Source of the DNA: Toxorhynchites rutilus septentrionalis
Taxonomy: Eukaryota > Arthropoda > Insecta > Diptera > Culicidae
Direction: 5' to 3'
Length of the DNA stretch: 64,000 nucleotides
Assembly: GCF_029784135.1 (NCBI RefSeq)
Contig: NC_073746.1
Coordinates: 304,677,665-304,741,664, forward strand
Positions 44,640 to 56,427 of the stretch are shown here, piece after piece. Position 1 is the stretch's first letter. Every line of letters starts with the position of its first letter. A program made the translations under genes and the position numbers. The notes under the pieces were generated by a model, which saw only the letters and a list, made by a program, of their open reading frames with translations, had not been told where the DNA came from and did no database searches.

Positions 44640-45921
44640 AAGGGTGTGTCACATCAAATTGCATCACGGAAAAAACGCTGTAGAAATTCGCCCAGTAGAC
44701 CGATCCTTTTGAAAATTTTAGACAGTAAAATAAAAACTATTAGACAACTTTTGGCATTTTCTTTTTATTCATACTTCGAGCCCAAGCCCGTATGCTCACA
44801 CCTTCCTCTTTACCCCGTCCATAAGGTTCTGTACAACGTCAGGTTGTAGTTTTTTTTTGAACAGAAATCCATTTTCTCTTGAAGTCCGCCTCCGATTTGA
44901 CAACTTTTGGGTTCTTCCGGAGGGCCTGCTTCATAATCGCCCAATATTTCTCTATTGGGCGAAGCTCCGGCGAGTTGGGCGGGTTCATTTCCTTTGGCAC
45001 GAAGGTGACCCCGTTGGCTTAGTACCACTCCAACACGTCCCTTGAATAGTGGCACGATGCGAGATCCGGCCAGAAGATGGTCGGGCCCTCGTGCTGCTTC
45101 AATAGTGGTAGTAAGCGCTTCTGTAGGCACTCCTTAAGGTAAACCTGCCCGTTTACCGTGCCGGTCATCACGAAGGGGGCGCTTCGCTTTCCGCAAGAGC
45201 AGATCGCTTGCCACACCATGTACTTTTTGGCAAACTTGTATAGTTTCTGCTTGCGAATCTCCTCCGGAACGCTGAATTTGTCCTCTGCGGAGAAGAACAA
45301 CAGGCCCGGCAGCTGACGAAAGTCCGCTTTGACGTAGGTTTCGTCGTCCATTACCAGGCAATGCGGCTTCGTCAGCATTTCGGTGTACAGCTTCCGGGCT
45401 CGCGTCTTCCCCACCATGTTTTGCCTTTCGTCGCGGTTAGGAGCCTTCTGAACCTTGTATGTACGCAGGCCCTCCCGCTGCTTGGTCCGCTGGACGAATG
45501 AACTTGACAAATTCAGCTTATTGGCGACATCCCGGACCGAACTTCTCGGATCACGTCTAAACTGCTTAACTACGCGCTTGTGATCTTTTTCACTGACGGA
45601 GCATCCATTTTTGCCGTTCTTCATCTTCCGGTCGATGGTTAGGTTCTCGAAGTATCGTTTTAGTACTCTGCTGACTGTGGATTGGACGATTCCCAGCATC
45701 TTACCGATGTCCCGATGTGACAACTCCGGATTCTCGAAATGAGTGCGCAGGATTAATTCACGACGCTCTTTTTCCAAATTTACGAAAAATTGACAGTGAA
45801 GCATGGCCAACGTGATCTATACACTCTTATCTGATTATAAGCGAAAGCTGAAGATATAATTCCTAAAAATTAAATATCTACAGCGTTTTTTCCGTGATGC
45901 AATTTGATGTGACACACCCTT
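44640..45921 (-). mobile_element. DD37E Tc1/mariner transposon, copy 2 (inactivated)
   Basis: 1282 bp, flanked by TA (44638-44639 and 45922-45923), with the same AAGGGTGTGTCACATCAAAT ends as copy 1, oriented on the minus strand. It is 14 bp shorter than copy 1. The difference is accounted for by one 14-bp deletion at the transposase start. Confidence 0.92.
44835..45810 (-). pseudogene. DD37E transposase, inactivated copy
   Basis: Nearly identical to the intact transposase at 25474-26490 (I count about six amino-acid differences over the first 250 residues). Two lesions are visible. A 14-bp deletion removes the ATG and next codons between short A-runs, so the frame now continues upstream (45810) without its proper start. 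A TAA (45018-45020) replaces the Glu codon after LEWY, between the second Asp and the final Glu. Downstream the frame is otherwise conserved to its natural end. High similarity implies both copies derive from recent transposition. Confidence 0.9.
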
Positions 45922-46590
45922 TAAGCACAAGTCCATGAGTCCAATCGCAGAACTGTTCATTGATTGACCTTCTAATGGACCCCGTTGTATTTACCTTAAA
46001 ATTCCTAGTACTTCTACCAAAACTCATCATTATAATGTCAGATTATTTTCAGACACAATTCTTGTTCAATATTTTTCAACCACTTGCAAATAACATGTTT
46101 CTACGTTACATGGAATAAATGTTTTATACAGAAAATATGATAGAATAAAGACAGCCCTATTTCTGACAATTCCTTCCTCGAGTTCTGCTCTTATCACCAC
46201 ATCCGGCGTTCCTTTTCTTTTGGTATAGATAGAAGAAGATATTGGAGTGCGTTTCATCACATTAAAATCCATTTAAAGTTTCGAACAAAGATCAATCTCG
46301 CTAGCGCAAATATCAAATGGACTAACAGCACATGTCACTATGTAATTGTAGAACATATGGGAATTTAATTTTCCGAATTTTCCCTTTTTCCTTCAGAGTT
46401 TTCCGAAAAATTTTAATTGTCATGTTTGGTTGGAATATTTTTTATTGAAATATATGTAATATTATGGAACCGCCCAGAAATCTCCTAATCTCGTACAGGA
46501 CGGAAGCCATCACTTCCGGAGTATTTTCACCGCATGGATCGTCCGAAAAATACTTTCAATAAATAAATTGAGGTATTTTGCAAATCACAT
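45922..46590. other. No supported gene
   Basis: AT-rich; one weak 68-codon minus-strand frame (46066-46272). Nothing else. Confidence 0.35.
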
Positions 46591-46599
46591 ATAACGTGT

Positions 46600-46892
46600 T
46601 TTTATTCATTTAAAATATAGTGGTTCTCAGATTTTAATCAAAAGTGGTAATTTTGATCTTTATCGCATAACATTAGACCCGTATTTTTTTATTTCCTAAT
46701 GAGTTTGTATGGCAGCCCACTTCTCTCCCCCTCTAGAGAGGGGGGAGAAGTGCTTATTCACCATGAATACGTTTCGTGGCTCATAAAACCTTCACATGCC
46801 AAATTTGGTTCTATTTGATACCATTAGATTGATTAGTTCTCGAGTTATGCAGAAATTTGTGTTTCATTCGAAAGGCAGCAAACACCCGATAG
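46600..46892 (+). repeat. Interspersed repeat pieces hosting the BEL insertion
   Basis: 46610-46680 matches the arm of the foldback at 31294 (agtggttctcagattttaat). 46700-46885 matches the tandem block at 32561 (tttgtatggcagccca, agagaggggg, atgccaaatttggtt, cagaaatttgtgtttcat). The BEL element starts a few bases later, so it landed in this repeat. Confidence 0.6.
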
Positions 46893-46897
46893 GCTGG

Positions 46898-47384
46898 TGT
46901 TCAGATTACGGAAAGAAATTCTTTGGATCAACTTCGCTGTTAGATCGCTGTAGATCAAAGCTACAAATATATATTTATCAATTAAATTCATATTTTTAAT
47001 AGATTTACTCTTTTACATTTTTACATTTAGTTTCTCTTCCTCCTGCAATAGATATTCTGCCTCGCAAGATTGCCTTTTACCTGCGAATCTTAACCCACGT
47101 GTTGTTCGTTTTAATCCGTTTTGTGTCGGCTGTAGTTCGACAAATTCACTAGTTATATCTATTATTTTAACTAGTATAATCAATTTAGGAATAACTTTCT
47201 TTTAACTTGTGATTTTTAAACACGTACTTTCCACCATGAACCTTTCATGTTTTTTGCCTATTTGACAATTGACTAGTCCGAGAGTCAGTTGTAGCTCGTT
47301 TTTCGACATGTCTACTATTTGACGTTTTAGTGGTTCTGTTTTCCGACGAGGCTGCTCGTGTTCCCTGCGGTGTTGTTTCTAACA
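46898..47384 (-). repeat. 3' LTR of BEL element (487 bp)
   Basis: Matches the other LTR closely. It has two extra short segments, 7 bp near 46944 and 8 bp near 47022, which explain the 15-bp length difference; two of the few substitutions are at 46903 and in the 'ttta(c/t)tcttt' area. Small divergence suggests an insertion that is not brand new. Confidence 0.9.
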
Positions 47385-47387
47385 TAT

Positions 47388-50300
47388 CCCCGGCCCGTAA
47401 TCCTGGTTCGGTCCCCTGATTCGGTCCAGCGTTACCCTCGTTAATCTCCAACACCGCAAGCTTAGTTGTTGGCCTATACACTCTATACACTCCGCTGTTG
47501 GTTCTTACTCAAGCCTGCCGAACCCTGCCGTCCTTTGACACTATCGGCTCGACCACGACTCCCCGAACCCATAACTTCCGGTTCTTACCGTCTACTACGT
47601 ATACCAGGTCACCTATTTTTAACGGCTTTACTTCGCTGAACCACTTGCTCCGCTGGTTAATCATCGGCACGTACTCTTTCACCCACCGCTGCCACAACTG
47701 TTCAGCCAATTCTTGGGAACGATAATATGCATTGCGAAGGGCCTCCGCCGAGTGAGGAGGTGGTGGAACCAGAAGCGGTTCATTTGGCGACACTCCTCGC
47801 AAGAAGTGGTTTGGGGTGATTGTTTCGGAAGCTTCTTCAGCTACGTACACTAACGGACGAGAGTTCACCATATCTTCAGCTTCGATGATCGCTGTGTGGA
47901 GGATCTCGTCTGTGAGTTTCTTTCCATCGAGAATGACCACCAATGCCTCCTTTACCGTCCGTACGAGGCGTTCCCACGAGCCCCCCATGTGGGGACTGGC
48001 AGGTGGAATGAACCTCCACTTCGTGCGTGCATCAGTGTAGGCGTCTGCGCATTCTTCTTCGATTACCCGAATGTTCTCGAAAATCTCCTTTCCGGTTGCC
48101 TTCAGATTGGTTCCGTTGTCCGACCAAAACTCGAGTGGCGTTCCTCTGCGACCCACGAATCTTCGAATCGCCATCAGGCAGGAAGCTGCTGTTAGGTCGC
48201 TGGCGACTTCGAGGTGTACCGCACGCATTACAAGGCATGTAAATAAGACCACCCAACGTTTTGGATGACTGCGGCCAGAGGATACCTCCACGGGTCCGAA
48301 ATAATCCACCTCGGTATAGCAAAAGGCACGCTGGTATGGTGAAAGTCTTTGGTTTGGAAGCGGAGCCATTCTTGGTGTTCGCGGTTGATTTCGGTGCACT
48401 TTACACCACAAACAGCTACTCGCCACCTTCCGTACTGCAGCGTTGATATTTGGGATGAAGTACCGCTGACGCAGCTCATTCTTTACGGTTTCGCGAAAAC
48501 CGTGCCCATATCGCTCGTGGAAATGGAGAATAATCTTTCTTGTAACCTCGTGGTCCCTCGGCAGGATGATTGGGAAGCGTAGTTCAAATGGTAACTCTTC
48601 GGCATCCCCGGTGCGGCCTTCCATCCGGATGACACCATCAGGGTCTAGCAATGGAGTTAACTTGTAGAGAGGACTGCCCTTTTCTAGAGGGTACCACTTT
48701 GCTGCTTGCCTTTGCTGATTTTTCGTGAGCACTTTGAGTTCGTCTCCGTATGTCTCTGCCTGAACAATTTTTATAAGAAAACATTCGGAACAACGAAATT
48801 CCTTCTGCTTCAGCGGTACGCGAACCATAGGGATGGAAACCGGGAGCAACACCTTCACTTGCGCCTGCGTCGGCTTAAGAGTCTCAATTGGCAAACCTTT
48901 CACCTTCCGCCTGCAGTTCGAGATGAATCTGAAGACACATGCCACCGTTCGGACTAATACGCTCCACTTTGAAATCCGCTTGACATCGACCAAAGGCTCC
49001 GGAACGGCAACATCGTGGAACAAGTAATACGCCCTAAGCTCTTCCGCAGTATTCGCTGATGGTCTGGAGTGCTGCGGCCAGTCTGCTTCATCCTGGTATA
49101 AGAAACATGGTCCCTTGAACCACACGCTTTCCGTGTCGAAACTCTGGTCACGGCTCCACTTCGTCAGCCTGTCAGCGACGTTATATTTAGTTGGCACCCA
49201 TCGCCAATCTGTCAACCTGGTGAGGTCTAAAATCCCCCCATTCGGAATCCTACGAACGGTTTGTATTGCCGCTGGTCTGAACGAATCCACGAAAGGGCCG
49301 TTTGGGAATCGGTCCAGAAGAACTTTCGTGATATTTTGATGCTGTGGCTGGCACACACCGTCTTCGCCAATCTCGCTCCCATAACAGCGGCTTGGAGCTC
49401 CAGCCGCGGAATCGTCAGTCGCTTCAACGGCGCCACCTTCGTTCGACTCATCACCAACGCACACCGAATCTCTTCTCCTATCGTCACCCGAAAATACGCC
49501 ACGCAACCAATCGCTTTCTCGCTAGCATCGGTGAGTATATGAAGTTGGACATCGGTTAACTCATCCGATGAAGCGTCCCCGAAGTACGCCCTCGGAATTC
49601 TGGCTGCTTCGATCTCCGGCAGTATGTTTATCCAACTCCTCCACTTGTTGTGCGATTCTTCTTCGATTGGTTCGTCCCACTCACAACCGGTCCTCCACAA
49701 ATCCTGCACCAGTATTTTGCCCTGCACGGTGAATGGTGACAGGAATCCAATCGGGTCGTACATGGACATTATGTGGCTGAGGACGCTTCGTTTCGTGGGA
49801 TGCTCATCATCAGTCATCCTAGGAGGAGCGGTGAACAGGAAAGCATCATTTGTCGTGTTCCAGGATACACCCAAGACGCGTTCGGCAACAGAGCTCTTGT
49901 CCTTGAAATGTACAGTAGGACCAACACATTCTTCTCCCATCTCACGTACAAATTGCTCCGAGTTGCTCACCCAATTTCTTATATGGAACCCACCGCGTGA
50001 GTGAATGTACTTCACCTCCCTGGCCAGTTTTACCGCCTCCGCAATAGTATCGGCGCTGTCGTAGTAGTCATCTACGTAATGGCGGTTTGCAATGGCTGCT
50101 GCCGCTTCCGGGTACTGGCTGGCAAATTCACCTGCGTTCAAGTTTTTTATAAATTGTGCGGAACACGGCGAGCAGGTTGCCCCGAAAGTTGCAACATCCA
50201 TGATGTAGACCTGAGGTTCAGGATCCGCTGAATCATTTCGGAACAGAAACCGTTGTGCATTTTTATCTTCTTTCCTGATTTTGATTTGGTGGTACATCTC

Positions 50301-51604
50301 TTTGATGTCACCACCGAAACCGTAGCGCCGTTCTCGGAAGCGACAGATGACCGATGGGAGCGAGATCAGCATATCTGGTCCCTTCAGCAATTCCGAGTTT
50401 AACGAGACACTTCGGACAGCAGCTGCAGCGTCCCATACAAGACGCACCTTTCCGGGTTTACGTGGATTCTCCACAACGTTCAGTGGAAGGTACCACACTG
50501 TTGCCGGATCGGATTCGGACAGTTCCTCCTCGGTCGCTAGATGCGCGTACTGTTTCAACTGGTACTCCTGGATTTGTTGCCGTATCTTTTCTCGAAGCTG
50601 TGGTTTCTTCTCCAAGCGTCGTTCTAATGTCAGCAATCGCCGTTTTGCCATGTTGTAACTATCAGGAAAATTTCTCTCGTCCTTCCGCCAAAACAGCCCT
50701 GTTTCGAAGTGATCGCCGACACGAATAGTGGTTGTACGCAGTATTTCTCGGGCTCGAAGGTCTTCTTCCGATTCTGGAACGCCAGTCGGAGATACACCTT
50801 GTTGTTCTAGATCATATTGGATTCGAAAGATGTCATGAAGTTCCTGATTGGTGACCTCTTCCGTCATATGAAAATTGACGTGTTGCATCAATGACGGGAT
50901 CTGCTTCTCAGGCCCATAAATTGTCCACCCTATCTTGCTTCTCACGTCAATCGGCTCACCGGGTCGACCAATCCGCGCTTCCAGCGGAGCGAACACGTGA
51001 AGGTTGTCCAGGCCAATTATAATCTTCGGATCTTCGAATTTCGAATCCGCTACCGGTAGATCACGCAGGTGGGTAGCGCTTCGTGAGCTCTTGAAAACGC
51101 ACTTCCTGTTTCGGAAGCACCAGTTCGGAAACTGTGCGTGCTCCAAGCAGTAAAAGTTTTTTATCCGAGTCCCTTGCTGACAACATTAAATCGACTCGAC
51201 TCGTCTGGATGCATCTTCGTACCTCTTCATATTGCCGGTCCACGACACAATTAATGGTTCTGGGGCCCCCTTTGCTTGGAGTTGGTTAGCGACCGTCTCC
51301 TCGATTAACGTAACTGACGAACCCTCATCTAGGAACGCCAGTGTGTCCACTGACTGGTCCCCTACCGAAAGCGATACTGGTACCACCCGGAAAATGATCG
51401 ACCTATTGGAACGACTATGAGTATTGCACTGCACTTCCAACGCCTATACTGTCTCCTTGGTACGATGCAAAAGTGGATGATGGTACTCCTGACAATCTCC
51501 AACACTGCAACGCAGCTTGAAACTACAGCGGCTTTTTCCGTGATTATTGAGGCATAGCACACAAAGCTTATGCTTTTCAATTACTTTCAGTCGGTCGGTG
51601 ACGT
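47388..51604 (-). pseudogene. BEL pol: protease, reverse transcriptase, RNase H, integrase (broken)
   Basis: Minus-strand pieces in order. A zinc-knuckle-like CVLCLNNHGKSRC segment and the DUF1758 aspartic protease come first (FLDEGSSVTLIEE near 51310; note Glu where many have Thr/Ser). Reverse transcriptase follows in the 49227-51146 frame (VRLVWDAAA; YVDDYYDS catalytic block near 50070), then the A17/RNase H region with FWTDSQTALSWI. The 47509-49506 frame holds the integrase HHCC finger and DDE core (VDYFGPVEV, WSDNGTNLK, GGSWERLVRTVKE) and a C-terminal DUF5641 (VPMINQRSKWF). Visible breaks: shift at the gag junction, TAG at 51444-51446, shifts near 51200, 51070 and 49235, and TGA at 47509-47511. 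Domain content is complete, but no functional product is expected. Confidence 0.9.
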
Positions 51605-53248
51605 TTATTTTTTAAAGTCGTCACAAAATCTTACTTTGTGATCCGACCGTTTACACATCCAACATGGCTTGGCAGCTTTGTCACCATGTGGCCTTTCCAC
51701 CTTGGGAGGGGTGGAATGCATATGAACGAATTCTCTCTTCTTTGCGCTCTTATTTCTTGGAAAGGATGACTCATTCAGCTCCAGTGCTGAGAACTCTGCG
51801 ACCTCGGACACATCCGAGACGACACCGCTCATAAAGTCGGTGAACATACGAAGAGGAGTACCGTGGGAAAACCTTTCGAACCGCACCCAGTCAAGCTTGT
51901 AGTGTGGCGGCAGTTTGTCTACAAGTTCCTGGACCAACATTGGATTGTTTAAGTGGTCTGCCAGTCCGGCCGCTTCCAGGTGATCGCATAATTGTTTCAC
52001 CGTAATTCCGAAGTGAAGGAAGGTCTCTAGCTTCTCGGCCTTTGGAGAAGGAGCTCTTCGAACCTTCATGAGAAGTGCTTTGAGGAGTTTCTCTGGTTTC
52101 CCGAAAAGATTTCGGAGATCACTTATCACTCCCGGAACTGATTCCGGTAGGATCAATCGACTTCTGACCGCGTCGAGGGCCTCTCCCAGAAGGCAGTCCT
52201 GCAGACGCTTGAGATTGTCCAGGTTGGTAAACCCGCAAGCTTTGGTCGTGTTTTCAAAGCTGCTGATGAACAGAGGCCATACCTCGGGCTCACCTTTGAA
52301 GACTGGAAGCTGTTTCGACATCACTTGGCGTGCAGCAAGCTGGTCTTGTGTCAACCGATGCCCCGGCCCGTATGACCTCTGCTCCCTCTGATTTAGTCGG
52401 GTTGGTTCTTGCGGTTGCTGAACGGGTTTCCCATCTTCTTCTGCTTCTCTTTCGCCTTCATCCGCGGAACTACTCTCCTCCTCTAACAATGCTTTCAGTC
52501 TTTCCATCTTGGACAGTTTCTTCTTGGTCGGTTGATTATCCACCTTCGTAATTGTGTCCTTTGGATAGGCTCCTCTGGGATCACCTTTCTCATCTGGAGA
52601 TGATTTCTGCTCCTTCAACCAATTCTTCACCTTTTCATCGGCTGGGGCTTCTGATCGTCTGTCTACTTCAAAGCCGCCGCCCACAGCACCATCCGCATCT
52701 GTCCATTTCATAGCAGATTTCTTCTTATTGATCTGGAACTGCTCACGTAGAGCATGCTGCTTTCGCAGGAATTCCTCTTCAGCAGCTAGGTTACGCTCCA
52801 GCATTTCCCTCTCCTCCAACAGCTGCTTCTCCCGTAGCTCTTGTTGTTGTCGGAACTCCTTTTCACGTAAATCTCTTTCTTGTTCCATACGCTTCTCTCG
52901 TAGAGTTTTCTCCATGACCAACCGTTTTTCACGGAGCTCCTTTTCTTCTTCCAGCTCCTTTTCCATCGCTGCCTGCTCCTCTTCCAGTTGCTTTATTGCC
53001 GAAATCACGCTCTTCACCGACCCGGCATCACTTTTCGATCCACTCTTTGTCTTGGATTTTGTTTTGGGTTTTTGAACCTGCAGCAGGTTCGCGCATTTCG
53101 GGCAACTCCAGGGCCTTTTCTTAATTTCATCATCGACTCCAGCACATCCGTAATGCGCCCACAACTCACACTGACCACACTGGACCATATCATCAACAGT
53201 ATCAGGTGCATCGCAGAGCAGACAATTCTTATCCGTAGAAGCATCCAT
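51605..53248 (-). CDS. BEL gag with N-terminal PHD-like zinc finger
   Basis: 547 aa from ATG 53246-53248; the frame is open even upstream into the LTR. Residues 9-52 form a C4-H-C3 zinc pattern (C9, C12, C24, C27, H32, C35, C49, C52) like a PHD finger. Residues about 65-190 are a Glu/Arg/Leu-rich coiled coil with many REK-type repeats. The DUF1759 gag core lies around 290-480 (RQVMSKQLPVFKGEPEVWPL). The tail has CWMCKRSDHKVRFC, a zinc-knuckle-like motif. Gag would package RNA and form particles in the cytoplasm. The frame ends TTT AAA AAA TAA at 51605; a -1 shift in this A-run would continue into the protease frame, so the stop is either a mutation or a recoding site. Confidence 0.88.
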   Translation of the reverse strand: MDASTDKNCLLCDAPDTVDDMVQCGQCELWAHYGCAGVDDEIKKRPWSCPKCANLLQVQKPKTKSKTKSGSKSDAGSVKSVISAIKQLEEEQAAMEKELEEEKELREKRLVMEKTLREKRMEQERDLREKEFRQQQELREKQLLEEREMLERNLAAEEEFLRKQHALREQFQINKKKSAMKWTDADGAVGGGFEVDRRSEAPADEKVKNWLKEQKSSPDEKGDPRGAYPKDTITKVDNQPTKKKLSKMERLKALLEEESSSADEGEREAEEDGKPVQQPQEPTRLNQREQRSYGPGHRLTQDQLAARQVMSKQLPVFKGEPEVWPLFISSFENTTKACGFTNLDNLKRLQDCLLGEALDAVRSRLILPESVPGVISDLRNLFGKPEKLLKALLMKVRRAPSPKAEKLETFLHFGITVKQLCDHLEAAGLADHLNNPMLVQELVDKLPPHYKLDWVRFERFSHGTPLRMFTDFMSGVVSDVSEVAEFSALELNESSFPRNKSAKKREFVHMHSTPPKVERPHGDKAAKPCWMCKRSDHKVRFCDDFKK

Positions 53249-53277
53249 TTTTGAGGTTATCCGTAAATCTTTGATTT

Positions 53278-53749
53278 TGTTCGGATTACGGAAAGAAATT
53301 CTTTGGATCAACTTCGCTGTTAGTAGATCAAAGCTACAAATATATATTTATCAATTAAATTCATATTTTTAATAGATTTACCCTTTTACATTTAGTTTCT
53401 CTTCCTCCTGCAATAGATATTCTGCCTCGCAAGATTGCCTTTTACCTGCGAATCTTAACCCACGTGTTGTTCGTTTTAATCCGTTTTGTGTCGGCTGTAG
53501 TTCGACAAATTCACTAGTTATATCTATTATTTTAACTAGTATAATCAATTTAGGAATAACTTTCTTTTAACTTGTGATTTTTAAACACGTACTTTCCACC
53601 ATGAACCTTTCATGTTTTTTGCCTATTTGACAATTGACTAGTCCGAGAGTCAGTTGTAGCTCGTTTTTCGACATGTCTACTATTTGACGTTTTAGTGGTT
53701 CTGTTTTCCGACGAGGCTGCTCGTGTTCCCTGCGGTGTTGTTTCTAACA
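53278..53749 (-). repeat. 5' LTR of BEL element (472 bp)
   Basis: Begins and ends TGTT/AACA; differs from the 3' LTR by two small indels and a few substitutions. Should contain the element promoter; no obvious TATA box was picked out. The primer-binding site after the LTR does not start with the usual TGG and was not identified. Confidence 0.9.
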
Positions 53750-53993
53750 GCTGGAAAAATGTCTTACACTTGCAGTGTGTTTATTATTTTCGCCCTCACT
53801 ATACCTTTTCGAACCAGGAAATGGATTGTCTCTTACGTGTTTACAACTAATTTGCTAAAGTTATTATCAAATAATGTGATTGACTTTTATTGACTTACAC
53901 TTCCACTTTCGGGTACTTTTTAATGACGGTTTCTTTTTTCAGGAATTTTTTGTTCATGCCACCTATCGATTTATTTGGATTAGATTAACTTAG

Positions 53994-55235
53994 CACTCCT
54001 ATACTCGCGCATTGGTCTGTCAGTCCGAGAAATCAATAATTCGTTCATTTATCAGAAAATATCAACACTACGACTTTGCAATTCTCTCTAGCTCCGTTAT
54101 TCGTCGTTCGTCATCGTTTAGCGTATCGCATGTGTTGGTACAAAGGGGACGTGTGCCACTTTTTTAACACTTTCGGTCTGACACACCGACGCGAGTATAG
54201 GAGTAACTTTTTTGGACAAGTGCCTTTTTTCATATTCTAGAATATTGTTGAATGAAATGTATAAATTAATGTTAGTGGCGTGGAATATTTATTGCATATA
54301 ATGCATAAGATCATTACCGGACTATTCTTATTTGAATCCATTCCCTTCTGTAACTGGATTGAACGGATCCATATATTAACTATTCGTCGTTATATTCATA
54401 CGTTCAAAAGCAAAATATAAATGTTTGACTTTCGTATAGTAATTCGCTAATGGTCATACATATACACACTTGTGAAAGAATTTCACTTCACAGTAAACTT
54501 TAAACTAATCGGTGGCTTATGCTAATTTTTAACAGTTACAGTTTCGGGGATATTTTTTTTTATAATGGACAATATCCACAAGAAAACAAGAAAAAGAAAA
54601 GGAAGTTCCTAGAAATCCTTTTATATCATCTTTTCATGCCACATCTAAAAAAGGCATTAATTCTTAGTTTGCCAACAATACAGAGACAAAGAATATTATA
54701 AATATGCAAACTTTATATTCCAGAATCTTTATCATATGGTAATTATCTAGAAGGTCGTTATACATTCTTCTCTTTGATAAAAGACCCGAAAAATACGCAA
54801 CAACTGCATGAAATGTAAAAAATATGTTTGTTTCGAGCATGCAGTAATGCTATGTTCTGATTCTTACTCCAATGAAACCACAATCGATTAATACGTTTTT
54901 ATGTTGTTTTATAGCTGTTTATACTTCCATGAATACTATTCAGTTGTTTACTTTGAATTTATAAAAGTGAAAAATTCGATTTTTGTTATTTGTGTTGGAG
55001 TATAAAAAATTACTCTGTTTTGAGGATGCTGAATTAGATGACTATTAAAACATAATAAAAATGAAGAAAACATATTTTTTGGAGTTTTTTCATTCACTCA
55101 TACCCTCTCCTTCAAATAAATGCCAATAAAGCCTGAAAAATTCACAATGGCAACATTATAGAGAAGTTCAATTTTCGGTCTGTGACACCGTGCGCGAGTA
55201 TACGTGTTATGATTTTGCACGCGAGTACAGGAGGG
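53994..55235. mobile_element. TTAA-flanked TIR element, copy 2 (1242 bp)
   Basis: Second copy of the element at 10764-12012, same orientation and almost full-length identity with scattered indels. The right flank is TTAA (55236-55239); the left flank is TTAG (53990-53993), one change from TTAA. No transposase. It starts about 240 bp beyond the BEL element. Confidence 0.8.
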
Positions 55236-55239
55236 TTAA

Positions 55240-56311
55240 ACAAAACAACGCGAAGCGAGTTTTAGTTGTTGATGAGGGGTTAGACCGATGTCACAAGGCA
55301 GTCTCGTTCAGCTAGGCGTGTTCCGTACCAGCCTGATCTTTCATCGCCAATCTCAAGTAGAACATAACGATTGACTTCATTCTAAATGTGACAAGCAGCA
55401 GAGCAAAACGAACACGTACTAGTAGCTACACTTGGAATCTTTTGCAAGTGGAAATATTTGTAGTTCCGTTCAATTTAAAGTATACTCTACTTAAATCAGT
55501 ACTGGAGATTCGAGCTGATAACAAAACATGTGTTCGTCTACTTGAAAACCAATCCGAGCAGAAATAATGGCAAAATCCAGTCATACCAAAAATACGGCAT
55601 AAATCTCAAATTGATATGCTAAACATAAAAAAAGAACTCGAAACAAGTAAGGATAAAATCGTAACACGATTGTGATTTCGGGGAGTTTCTGAGTAAAAAA
55701 TGTAAATTAAAACAAAAAAATTAGTGAAACATTAACACTCGCTCTGAAATAGATATTGTTCGGGAATAACAAACAATCTAAAGAAAAGTTATAATCAAAA
55801 AACAGTTTCAATAAACTTTTTTTGCACGATTAGCTCAAATTTTTCCAGTTCGAAGACTTATTCAATATCAAACTTCCAGTTCTTTGTTTCATAACTGATG
55901 TTTTCTGGTGTGTAAAAATTTTTATCAAAATTGACCATTTGTTCATTCGATTCGAATCAGTTGAATCCATTTCCACGGCGAATCATTTGAACAGCAATTC
56001 ATCACGAAACCCTGCTCAGAGCCTATCGGGAAATGAAAATTGACTCATTATCCAAAACAAATTTCCATCGATTCGGTCCAGGGACTTCTCGAGTGCCGAG
56101 AGTTATGAGAAAAGTTTCGTACAAAAGTAAGACTGCGGAAAGCGAGTAATCAGTTTCCGCGTGGTTGATTCATTGTTTTGCTTTATCCACCCGAATCATT
56201 GGGACGGGATTCCCGACCGTTGTTACCGCTTCATCCGCTAGACTCGTAATTGGAATCAGGCCGAGTTTAAAATATGCGATGTGAAAAGAACAGTTCTGTT
56301 TTCGGTAGGCA
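55240..56311. other. No supported gene; 3' flank of antigen-5 gene 2
   Basis: AT-rich. No frame of note and no element ends recognised. Confidence 0.4.
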
Positions 56312-56317
56312 TTTAAT
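56312..56317 (-). promoter_or_regulatory. Possible polyadenylation signal of antigen-5 gene 2
   Basis: ATTAAA on the minus strand about 110 bp beyond the stop codon. A common variant; support is positional only. Confidence 0.4.
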
Positions 56318-56427
56318 GAAATTCTTGCACGCATTATTTCCTCTGCATTCCGCAGAAATACAATCCGGATGAGGCACTATATTTGGATAAATCCTATTCA
56401 CGATTACAACACACGTTTCGGGTATGT

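Larger units (their letters stand above)
46898..53749 (-). mobile_element. BEL/Pao LTR retrotransposon (6.85 kb, damaged)
   Basis: Complete structure on the minus strand: 5' LTR 53278-53749, internal region, 3' LTR 46898-47384. Both ends are TGTT...AACA and the element is flanked by the 5-bp duplication GCTGG (46893-46897 and 53750-53754). A purine-rich tract (GGGCCGGGGATA on the minus strand, ending 47385) precedes the 3' LTR. Gag-protease-RT-RNaseH-integrase order and the DUF1759/DUF1758 layout place it in BEL/Pao (Belpaoviridae). Several stops and frameshifts in pol make this copy non-autonomous. Confidence 0.93.

Noticed and set aside
52728..53075. 115-codon Ser/Arg-rich protein on the plus strand
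   Set aside because: Antisense shadow of the gag coiled coil (Glu/Arg codons reversed).
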